Source of the DNA: Rhizoclosmatium globosum
Lineage: Eukaryota > Chytridiomycota > Chytridiomycetes > Chytridiales > Chytriomycetaceae
Length of the DNA stretch: 42,214 nucleotides
NCBI GenBank assembly: GCA_002104985.1
Contig: MCGO01000279.1
Coordinates: 1 to 42,214, forward strand
Direction of reading: 5' to 3'
Position 1 is the first letter of the stretch, and the number at the start of each line of letters is the position of its first letter. The notes beneath the pieces are model-generated. The model did not search any database, was not told where the DNA came from, and saw only the letters and a program-made list of their open reading frames with translations. Made by a program: the position numbers and the translations under genes. This document shows, in pieces, positions 33,700-42,214 of this stretch.

Positions 33700-34540
33700 T
33701 TATTTACTATCTTCGTATCGAACACCCATAGATTGCTTTGGTTGAAAGCCTTGTTTCCTCATCTTATCGGCCATAATTCGTTCCTCCTGCACCCTTTTCA
33801 ATTCCCTTAGCTCCTCAGTTGACATTGTGACACTGGGAAGATTTTGCAACTTTGATGCACGTTGTTGCTGCTTCATCAATTGCTCGTCGCGGGCGAAATC
33901 GAATTCTTGTTGTGCAGAACTGTTTTGCTGGTATTGACTGAGTATTTGTTGGCGGTCCCATTTATCCATATTGTAATATCTTAAGAACAAGAGTTGTTAA
34001 TATCGTAGATTAATTCGTTTCAGGAGGTCCGTACTTCTCGTGTGGAAGGATTCCCATGTTGTAGTCCTCCACGAACTCATCAAAATATTTCTTAGCATCG
34101 CGATCTTCGGGGGAGACATGTTTGACATCGATAAGCCAAGCCCTGAATTCCGAGTCTTTCGCGTAATAGTCAGTTGTTGAAATGATGCCGTGCGAGCCCC
34201 AGGCAGATTCCTTGTCCTTGCTCTTGTCTTTGTTCTTCTTTGTCTTCTTCTTCTTGTCCTTCTTGTCCTTCTTCTTTTTCGCCTTGTCTTTCTTCTTCTT
34301 TTCTTTCTTGTCCTTCTTGTCCTTCTTTTCCCTTCTCCGTTTCCGTCGGCGTCGTTCTTCTTCGTCCGAGTCTGTTTCTGAATCCGAGTCCGAGTCCGAG
34401 TCCGAGTCTGAAGCCGACGACGACGACGACGACGACGACACGGACCGCCGCCGCCGCTTTTTCGATTTGAGATCGGCGACAGACGACGCCTCGCTTTTGT
34501 TGGCCGAGTTTTGTTGGGCGTTGTCGATGTCGGTGCCCAT
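33700..34540 (-). CDS. Lys/Ser-rich nuclear protein of unknown role
   Basis: Exons are 34540-34035 and 33979-33700, giving 261 aa. After a short N-terminus comes KSKKRRRRSVSSSSSSSSA, an SD-dipeptide run (a CK2-type acidic tract), an Arg/Lys block and a long KKDKKDKK tract. A folded-looking segment follows (WGSHGIISTTDYYAKDSEFR, then AWLIDVKHVSPEDRDAKKYF and EDYNMGILPHEKYYNMDKWD). The tail is helical with ELRELKRVQEERIMADKMRK. The WG.xGII..D...K..EF..WL pattern recurs in small conserved nuclear proteins of plants, animals and fungi that I cannot name with certainty. The composition suggests a splicing- or chromatin-associated nuclear protein. The ATG at 34540 is 56 bp from the divergent MBIP start. 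Confidence 0.75.
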
Positions 34541-34596
34541 TTGGTGTTTGGTGTTCTTTGTTTCTTTCTTTGTCTCGTCTTTCTTTCTTTGTGAAA

Positions 34597-35821
34597 ATGG
34601 ACATACTCTCGAACAAGGCGGAAGAACTGTGCCGTGCCTTTCTCGATTCAAAGGTGTGTTGAACTGCACACGGCCTTACTGAAAATGCATTTAGAATCTT
34701 GATGCATTTGCCGATGCTGCTCAGGTCCGTCGCTTCACTCCCCTAAACATGCATGGATTGACATCAATTATTCACAGACATTGGCATGGTCTTACTTCAG
34801 ACTAAAAGATACTCGACAATCATGCGAATTGGTGCCATCTGTCAGAGACAGGATTCAAACAGCCGTTAGCAGGGTAAAACGGAAACGAGACGAAGGAATC
34901 GTGTCGACTGCAACCCCATCGTAAGCATCCAAATGCTCATACATAGTACGATGATAACTTATGTCCCCGCAAGCTCAAATAATGTCCAGATTAGTCTGAC
35001 TGGTCCTCAGCTGGACGCTAGAATCAAGGATGGAATTCAGAAAAAACGTGCAATAGTAGATGAATCGAATAGAAATGAATTCGTGGCTCATAAAGGTGAT
35101 ACATCGATTTCTGAAGATTATGTTAGTGTTAATTCCGAATAGACCCCGAGTCCACCAGTGCAAGAGTAGATGCCGTTGAAATCAACCGCAAAGTACAAAT
35201 GAAGATTGACCTTGTTGTAAACGAGGATCGTCCGCTAGATCGTTTGACAAGTAGAGATGGGCATGGATCCTCAGACAGCACTTCCCACCTTAGTACCAAG
35301 CTGATTTCTGTGTCTCACCTACAAGGGAGACTGGCTGACATTGAAAAACACTTGAGGATAAAGTTTGGTAAGTTCATTTATTTATTACCGTGGTTATTAT
35401 ACCCTAAAACTTTAGTATTAGACCCAAACAGCTCATTTGGAATACACCAACGCGTTAAAATACTTGAAGAAGCTATCATTCAACTCGAAGAAAAATATCC
35501 ATGTTGGTCCGCTGTACATTTTGATCACTCAACAAAGGAACACTCAATGGACCCTTTTGGTCCATCTGTATGGACAAATGTAGCACTGCAAGGCCCACAA
35601 GATACTGTCGTTCAAAACCGATACATGCAAAGTGGATCCACTACTCAACCAACTGTTGAGAGTAATAATACGAGGCATATGGATAAAAGCTACTCGGAGG
35701 TAAGTATATAGAACAAAAAAAAATAATTTTTACTTCCGAATTCTTAGTATTTCCACAGATTGATTCAGATTCTATCAACAAACGCATCGAAGAGCTCAAG
35801 CAAAAACTACTAAAGAAATAA
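34597..35821 (+). CDS. MBIP: MBIP-like ATAC complex subunit
   Basis: Seven exons (34597-34653, 34695-34724, 34778-34920, 34974-35095, 35143-35367, 35416-35699 and 35759-35821) give 307 aa; human MBIP has 344. The family is recognised by LDARIKDGIQKKRAIVDESN with EF close after, by STSARVDAVEI, and by a C-terminal part RLADIEKHLRIKF, QRVKILEEAIIQLEEKYP and DSINKRIEELKQKLLKK, which follows the order of MBIP (including its 'ERLQNIEAHLRL' and 'DEKISALKQALL' elements). In animals MBIP bridges the ATAC histone acetyltransferase complex and inhibits the kinase DLK. It is nuclear. Introns are 41-59 nt. No catalytic domain is present. Confidence 0.8.
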
Positions 35822-35856
35822 AATGGCCATACAGACTTCAAATCATTTTTATTATG

Positions 35857-37511
35857 CTACGGCTCTTCTTCAAGCGTTGGAAGAGGAGGCAGAGAAGGAA
35901 TCGGTGTGAGCGGTTTTTGTTTTTGGAAGTGTCGCAGAATATCACCGTAGTCTGATTTCATCTTCTCTGTGTATGGAATACCTATTTGATGACTTAGAAT
36001 ACAACCTACAGAAAGATGCAAAACAAACCATGATATGTCACAGTTTCATTCAATTCAAATTTAATCATCGCAATTATGTCTGCGATCTGTTCTTCCATTT
36101 TGTGCAGAACTTGTAAATGTCCATCACGAGTTTTCGCTTCTTGCATACGAGCTTCTGACGACCCGTCATAACCTTTTCTAAAATATCGATCTGGATCTGA
36201 TGCTTCACATTCAAAAGCTTCAATGTCCCGCAAGATTTGTTCACGCGATAATATCAAATCAGACGCTTTCTTCCAATATTTTATCGCCTAAATTTCCTGT
36301 TTAGTCAATCACGATTGAAACAGAACAAATATAACTAATTCTAATCTGCCTCCAAACTTTCGGGATCCGTATTTGATTGCCATATCCAGTTTCTGATCTA
36401 GAGGCATTTTCAATGCCACCCACAAGTTTTCTAGCTGCTGTTGCGCAGTGGTGATGTCAGTGTCTGACTTGACTCTTTGAAGCTTGAGCTTCTTTATCTC
36501 TTCTGCCTCGCGGTCTTCCTTTTGTTTGGTGGCTTTTTCGTTTGCAACTTCATCTACTGTTGATTGAGGCGCCTCCACAGTCAATGAAATAATGGGGGTT
36601 TTAACACGGTCCACATTTTCCAAATCGATATCATCGAACCATTCGCCTTCTTCCGGCCGTTCCACTTCACGCATGTAAGTAAGGGCTCCAACATTCCATT
36701 TCCCACGATGATACTCGGTTCTCCGTCTGCGTCTCTCCATCTTTTCTTCTTCCTCTTGTTGCAGTTTTTTACGAATCTCTTCCTCCAACTTGCGATTCGC
36801 TTCCTCTTCAAGTGCACGTTGATAGGCTCTCGCCTCCTCTTCTGAGTCAATCAACAAGTCAAGAATAAAATCACACGTCCTTGTTCGAATGTAATCGAGA
36901 TAGTCTTCGTGTGTGAAAATAACTTCCACTTTCTTCTTTTTCGTTTCCTTGTAGGGGGTGTAACCTCCGTAGTTGTATTTGAAGGTGTTGTATCGAGAAC
37001 TAACAATCTTTTTCATGGCACCTGCACGGTCTAAAGCAAAGTCATCTACGTTAACATTGGATGGTACGTATTTTCGAGTTGTTAGGCGAATTTGAGGAGT
37101 AGCAAATGCTGCTGAATCTGAGTCCGAATCTGACTCTTCAATGACCTGCTCAACTTTTGGCTTTGTATACGTGAGAAGAATTCCTTTGAACGCGTTGGAT
37201 AGTGGAATTTTGGGGTCATATGGAGCAGACGGGCATCCAGTCATATCAATCAAACCTAATATCAACCAATAAGCGAAAAGTGTATCACAACGAAAAAGCA
37301 AACCGTCGTCAGTCTCAAGATGATTACTAGTAAGTGTCTTTGTTATTTCAGAATACAGCTCTTCAATCTCCTTGTATCTTGAAAGCTTCTCATCAAGAAT
37401 GTCGATTTTCTTGGTGTCAACTTCATTTCCAAACTGACTAACAGCTGACGCTGGTTCTGCAGCTAAATTGATGAACCCTTTTGGAATACGCATAGAGACT
37501 CTAGATTCCAT
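35857..37511 (-). CDS. CCDC87-like coiled-coil protein
   Basis: Exons are 37511-36336, 36287-36029 and 35981-35857, giving 519 aa. The middle is a strongly charged coiled coil (RALEEEANRKLEEEIRKKLQ and on). The conserved C-terminal part reads LKMPLDQKLDMAIKYGSRKF, SREQILRDIEAFECEASDPD, RYFRKGYDGSSEARMQEAK and ETVTYHGIPYTEKMKSDY, the order found in CCDC87-type proteins, which are associated with sperm or flagella in animals. The family call rests on that pattern from memory. A proline-rich tail ends the protein. It starts 42 bp from the end of the next minus-strand gene and stops 35 bp from MBIP's stop. Confidence 0.6.
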
Positions 37512-37553
37512 GGTGCGGGATATAGTCTCAGTATAGAGTCAGCGACATGTCAT

Positions 37554-39222
37554 TTAACGGTTATAACTGCTTACAAGGTCAGGCATTTTTTGTTTCTGAT
37601 ATACACAGCTGTCTGCTTTGGATTCAAGTGTCTGTTGCAGATGTAAATATCACAATGCAATCAAAAGCGCGACTAACGGGATCATCAAGAATAGTGTATT
37701 CGAATCCTTTCAGATGAATCTCGCGTAACTTGTTTTCAGGTAAATATCTTTCATTTTCGTCGTCCTATATGTATGATTTCAATTTGCTTTACCAAAATCG
37801 AAAAACATACAGGCGGAGAGGGGCCGATAGAAAACCCAAGCCTCTGACGTTTTACGAGTTTTGTTGAAGATGTGTGAGCTTGCAGGAGAGGGTCTTCAGG
37901 TTTGGTTTCAATGCTTGCATCTCCAATAGATCCCGTTTGAATCTGCAATGAATTTTTCGCAACGATAGCCTCCATATCATTAATCAAAAACATTTCTTCT
38001 CGATGTGTAACGCTGAGAGGTGTGTTTCGACTCTGCGTGTTCTTGTTGAACCGACCACTGAAGTTGAAGATTTCCTGTTTTCCTTGATTGGTGTTCTCCA
38101 TCAAGAGCTTGTGTCGCACAGACGTTTGCTGTCCTTTGAGTGATATTTTCGGTAATTCCAACTTTGGAACGGGATGGATAACGCTGTCCAGTGCATCTTT
38201 AAACTTTGCAAAAAACTTAGTTACTTCTAATCCATACTTTCATTGACAAACCTCTTGAACTTGTTGATTAAACATATCTTGATTCTCAGTTATAACTGCT
38301 TCGACTACGGGATCTTTTCCTTCCAGCTCAGACAGTATTTTGTGAACCATTTCTGATGTGTTGATTCTGAAGCAAGCTTAACGATCAACATCCTAAAAGT
38401 GTACACTTACCGTCTGCTTAATTCTGTCCGAAACCAAGAAATAACTCGCTTGGAAGAATAAGATTGGTTCAACGATCTGAAATGCCAAACTCACAGAGCT
38501 ATTTGCGTCATTTGCGAATATCCCAAGTGCATCCATACTGGCTTTCTTGACTCGACACTTTTCCAAGATTCCATTCTTCACATTTCCTATTTTTTCAAAT
38601 AGTTTGACGATGATGCGGCGGTTTTGAGATGCTGTGAATTTGGAACTGATCAAGTCACTCGTGTGATTAAATCGATGGGCCAAATCTGATATAAACGCGT
38701 TTATCTGTGCAAATGTAAATTTTGCGTGGTTATTAAGCTGAAAATTACAAGGCGTTCGCGTTCTTCGGCGTTCAGCCACGGCACAACTTCTATTTCCCCC
38801 ACAATTCTTTTCAGAACAGCAGGTATACTCTGGGGTTTCGGTCTATTATTGTTTTGTGCCAGAGAATCCGGAAGATTGGATCCCATATTGATTCTGCGGT
38901 CCCCAATCTATGTTGCATGTTGAGTGATTGTCATTCCACCACATCTACGACTTACATCCACTCTTCCTAGTGGTTTTATTTGGAGTCGTTCATATCCTAT
39001 GAGTCCCAAAACGTTTGTATACCGTCCGAACTTTGAGTTTTGGTTGATCGGATCACTTTTGGTTCCTTTCCAAATCTGCTGTCGAATAGAGTGTGTCTTC
39101 TCCGCGCTTGCTATTGCCATTGACAAAGCCTTCTCTTCTAATTCCCACACTTCAAAAACGCCATTTCTAATAGTAAGCTTGGGGTTTGCTGGCGGGGCTG
39201 CAGGGAAAGTCTTTTCGTCCAT
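37554..39222 (-). CDS. Hypothetical helical protein, seven exons
   Basis: Exons are 39222-38956, 38907-38749, 38704-38407, 38352-38252, 38203-37811, 37764-37678 and 37631-37554, giving about 460 aa. It is soluble, mostly helical in the middle (EERERLINAFISDLAHRFNH; GNVKNGILEKCRVKKASMDA), with a Ser/Lys/Gln-rich disordered stretch and a conserved-looking end (REIHLKGFEYTILDDP). There is no signal peptide, membrane segment or catalytic motif. I do not recognise the family. The junction 38353-38406 is uncertain: the stronger donor GTAAGT four bases upstream (ending exon 3 at 38411) would break the frame, so I chose GTGTAC. The middle could be ARM/HEAT-like. Only 36 bp separate it from the bromodomain gene upstream on the same strand. 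Confidence 0.65.
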
Positions 39223-39258
39223 GTTAAATACCAAAAGTTAATAAATTCTCACTGCCAT

Positions 39259-42214
39259 TTATTTTCCTTTCACGAAGATGGACTTAAAATACTTTTCCAA
39301 AGCCAAACCTGAGTTGTGCCCCAAACTTTCCTTTTCGTTGTACGTGAAGCAATTTGCGAACATCAACTTGATGTCCTTTTCGAATGCATCCAATGTCTGA
39401 TATTCTCCACGTTGCAATTTTTCTCCCATCGTTCTGAGATCGATGGGATTTCTGATTCGGGTGTAGTAATCGGGCAGAATGGTAGGATCTACAGGTTCCA
39501 AGAAGATAAAACCGTTGGGGTGCGATCTAAGCTTTTCCAAGGTTTTTTCAATCGTGGGGCCAACTGGACGAGCCTGTCCAGGAATCGGAATTATATCCCA
39601 ATCGATATCCTTCCATTCCTTGTGAAAGACACCTTCAAGACCTTTTCCCTGATTGTAAACCCAGTCCCCTTTTGCACAATGAGAAAGAAGTATGACACGT
39701 AAGGAAATGCCTCAAATACCTGGTACGTTGAAGGTGAAGCAATTATTCAACACCAGCTCAACATCAGCCTTGAACGCCAAATGATCTCGGTACTGCCCCT
39801 TTTCCAGTCGCTTTTGAATTGTTCCCAAATCCACTGTAATAGAATATAAGTGACATTATAAATTCCATATACATACTGGCCTCTTGATGACATTGAAGTA
39901 TTCCGGTATTTTGAGAGCAACAGGATCGACAGGGGCCAAAAAGATAGCACCAAAATTGCTGGCCTGCAAAGGTGTAAATACAAATCCAGGGCCATCAAAA
40001 ACTAAGAAACCTGAAGCTTTTGAGGACTTTTTGGCACTTTTTCCCTGCGACTGAAGAAATAAGCATTCGTTCAGAAACCAGATGATGAAAAAGAAGGTTG
40101 GGAATGTGTTGGAGCCGCAGCAATTGGAACCACTGGAGAAGGAACCGCTTTTGGTGGGAATGAAGCCGGTTGCCCGACTTCAGGTCCCTTGTCATGCTTC
40201 AACTTCAACTTTTTTATGACGGGTTCTTGCGTTTGAACGCTCGCCTTAAATGCATCGATAGGTGCAGGAGCTACTGGCTGTGGTCGAGAAGAAACAGTTG
40301 CGCCGACAGCTTTGGTGTCGCTTCCACCTGAGAAGTAGGTTTTCATCTCTGTTCTGAACATTTCCAGCAGGAACAACGCATCTTGGTAGACTTGAGTGTT
40401 CGGTGGGTTGAAGTTCATGGCATTTTTGAAAATTAAGCCACACTTATGCCTGAACTCCTTCACAGTAACGACTTTTCCTTCCGCTAACAGTGTTTTCAAA
40501 GTAGCCAAGTCCATAGGTTCCTTGATGACCTCAAAATATGTCGGAATACCCAGAGCAATTGGATCAACCTAAAAAATAATCAGACTGATAAGGAACGCAA
40601 GTTCCTAAAACGTACCGGAGCATGGAACCAGAAAGACTTTTCATTCTCAAATAAGTGTCGCAATATTTTTTTGCACTTCTTGTAATCTTCGCTTTCTAAA
40701 CGTGCAACAGGCATAGACGGTACGTTTGGAGATACAACAGTTCCACCAACAGAGAGTTTTCTTTTTGGTGCGGTTGTCTCCGATTCCTCAGGCTTCAGTT
40801 TTAATACAGGTTTTGGAAGTGGAGGAGGGACAGTGGGAGGCAACAGAGCAGGTTTTGGGATAGGGGGCTGAGCTACTTTAGGTGCTGAAGGTTTAGGAAT
40901 AGGCGGTTGAGCTGGTGTGGAGGATTTGGGTACAGGTGGTTGAGTAAATACATTAGGTTTGGGAATAGGGGGCTGAGAAGAAGGTTTAGGAACAGGTGGT
41001 TGAGCCAAGACGGCAGGTTTTGGAACAGGTGGTTGGGCCACCGCTTTTGGAATTGGAGGTTGGACAGTAGGGGGCTTTAGAGGAGGCGAAGCGACGTTTG
41101 ATGATTGTGGATGTCTCACTTCAGAGGGAATTGCACTAGTCGCAGTAGTTGTAACAGGATTTTGAGGTGTGTTGGAGCAACGGGTTTTGGTGGTAAGAGC
41201 GTAAGCTTAGGTGGCGTGTCTTTTGGCTTATCAACCGGTGCACGTTTGTAAGTCAACTTGATTGCCGGTTTAGGTGCTGGAACTTTTGGTTCTACTGGTA
41301 CAGGTACAGAAACAGGTACAGAAACGGGCTGAGGAACAGGTACAGGAATGGCTGGGGAAGCGATCACATCCTCCATCATATCAGTTGGAGTAATTGAATG
41401 GCTTTCTTCCTCAACATCAATTGCATTACTCAATATGTTAAGCTCGTGAACCAAAGCACGTGGCATTATCTGTGTATTGAAGTAGATCTCCAGCCTTTGT
41501 GCTTGTTTGGTGACTGGCGAGTCATCAGTATTGTACTTGTAGCAGTTACTGAAAATAAGTTGAATATCTGCAAAGAGAAAAGTCAAGTTATTTCGATAAG
41601 CTCCAGATTCAAGCTTTTTAGCGGCGGTCGAGATATCCATTGGCTTTTTGATGAGAGAGAAATACATGGGAGCAAATGATTCGTCAACAGGCAACATGAA
41701 CGCTGCAGCACTTGGATGGTTTGTGAGGTTATGAATTACTTTTCGTCCAGTCTCCAAGAATTTTGGGTCAACAGGTGGTAGGGGTTCTGTAAATACAGGA
41801 GCTTTTGGAGGTGGCTTTGGAGCTGGTGGCGGTTTTGCAGCTGGTTGCTTTGGTAATGGTTTTGAGGGAATTTCTGATGCCTTCGCAGAACGTTAAATGT
41901 CATCTCAATGATCTTCTCCTTACCTCATTCATGGTCAAAGAAGGCATTTTGATAACAAGCTTCCGCGGTGTCACAGCTGCTTGGAATGCAACAGGCGTGT
42001 AAACTTTTTCACAAAACCGCAATAGATATGATCGAATTCGGAAATCTAATGTACTCTTTCTGTAACAAATTCAGCAAATCGTCTCCAAGCAATCACCAAA
42101 CCTTAATAAAGACCAAATGAGGTCTCCAACAACGTTGTTTTTGACGATTTTTGCTTGAACTGTGACCCAACTATGGCTAGACACTACAGTGTTAGCTTTT
42201 TTCCTCTTTGGATC
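39259..42214 (-). CDS. Four-bromodomain protein, 3' part (possible TAF2 C-terminus)
   Basis: The 5' end lies beyond the window. Segments used are >42214-42102, 42059-41924, 41880 to about 41170, about 41130-40616, 40568 to about 40110, about 40040-39873, 39833-39720 and 39668-39259. It encodes four bromodomains, each with the KP/KEPMDL-type ZA loop and the acetyl-lysine Asn: BD1 SLIKKPMDISTAAKKL/NCYKYN, BD2 VIKEPMDLATLKTL/NAMNFN, BD3 NVIKRPVDLGTI/NNCFTFN and BD4 RIRNPIDLRTMGEKL/NCFTYN. BD1 and BD2 are joined by a QPPIPKP/QPPVPKP repeat tract. Upstream, LIWSLLRKSTLDFRIRSYLL and RFCEKVYTP resemble the end of the TAF2 body, so this may be TFIID subunit TAF2 with appended bromodomains; this is inference. 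Frame continuity near 41130-41200 and 40040-40110 is unresolved. Confidence 0.75.
40640..41110 (-). repeat. Coding tandem repeat QPP(I/V)PKP
   Basis: About eight units of a seven- to ten-residue proline repeat (QPPIPKP, QPPVPKP with short spacers) lie between bromodomains 1 and 2. The DNA repeats as GGTTTTGG(A/T)A(T/C)AGGNGGTTG-type blocks on the plus strand. Such linkers are extended and flexible and probably space the two acetyl-lysine readers. Repeat number is likely to vary between strains. Confidence 0.8.

Noticed and set aside
34182..34682. Plus-strand ORF rich in Ser/Phe/Leu opposite the Lys/Ser-rich gene
   Set aside because: It is the antisense of AAG/GAC/TCC codon repeats in the real minus-strand gene; such simple repeats open all frames.
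1..42214. tRNA, rRNA, CRISPR or bacterial operon features
   Set aside because: No cloverleaf with consensus B box, no rRNA-like stretch and no regularly spaced repeats were seen; gene structure is eukaryotic with GT-AG introns throughout.

Overview
This is a nuclear window from a compact, intron-rich eukaryote that builds a flagellum. The best guess is a zoosporic early-diverging fungus of chytrid type. The reasons are as follows. IFT74, an intraflagellar transport protein, is intact. A Vps3844/DUF3844 membrane protein and an EGF-bearing ADP1-type ABCG transporter, both fungal-type families, sit beside it. The introns are almost all 40-60 nt GT-AG introns. The organism assignment is inference; no marker rRNA or mitochondrial gene is present.

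Layout. (1) 1-5105: a frameshifted aldo/keto reductase relic, a monoacylglycerol-lipase-type hydrolase (-), and a large receptor-like protein (+) that joins a bacterial-style glycine-betaine (OpuAC-like) binding domain to a Cys-rich stalk and 7-8 membrane segments. (2) About 5180-16840: a transposon graveyard with no intact host gene. It holds a transposase-like N-terminal fragment, Harbinger-like and copia-like relics, a 3.2-kb element with ~130-bp inverted ends that carries a second, TTAA-flanked 1.5-kb element inside it, a repeated transposon protein module and a (CA)27 tract. (3) 16842-42214: a dense array of housekeeping genes. In order they are CMR1/WDR76 (-), Vps3844-like (-), SNRNP40 (+), IFT74 (-), SF3B1 (-), ADP1-like ABCG transporter (+), SYF2 (-), a Lys/Ser-rich nuclear protein (-), MBIP (+), a CCDC87-like coiled-coil protein (-), an unknown helical protein (-) and the 3' part of a four-bromodomain protein, possibly TAF2 (-). 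Gaps between coding sequences here are often only 35-120 bp, and head-to-head pairs share start regions of 42-135 bp.

Functional themes. Three spliceosome components (SF3B1 of U2 snRNP, the U5 40K WD protein SNRNP40 and the Prp19-associated SYF2) lie within about 12.4 kb. Chromatin and transcription proteins (MBIP of the ATAC complex, the multi-bromodomain protein, CMR1) and cilium-linked proteins (IFT74, the CCDC87-like protein) make up much of the rest.

The most interesting single observation is in CMR1. Its coding sequence is split by a 0.95-kb decayed hAT-like transposon with 17-bp inverted ends and a near-perfect 8-bp target duplication. Canonical GT and AG dinucleotides inside the two inverted ends restore the frame exactly, so the transposon appears to have become an intron.

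Exon coordinates were worked out by hand from frame continuity, splice dinucleotides and protein family resemblance. Junctions I am unsure of are marked.
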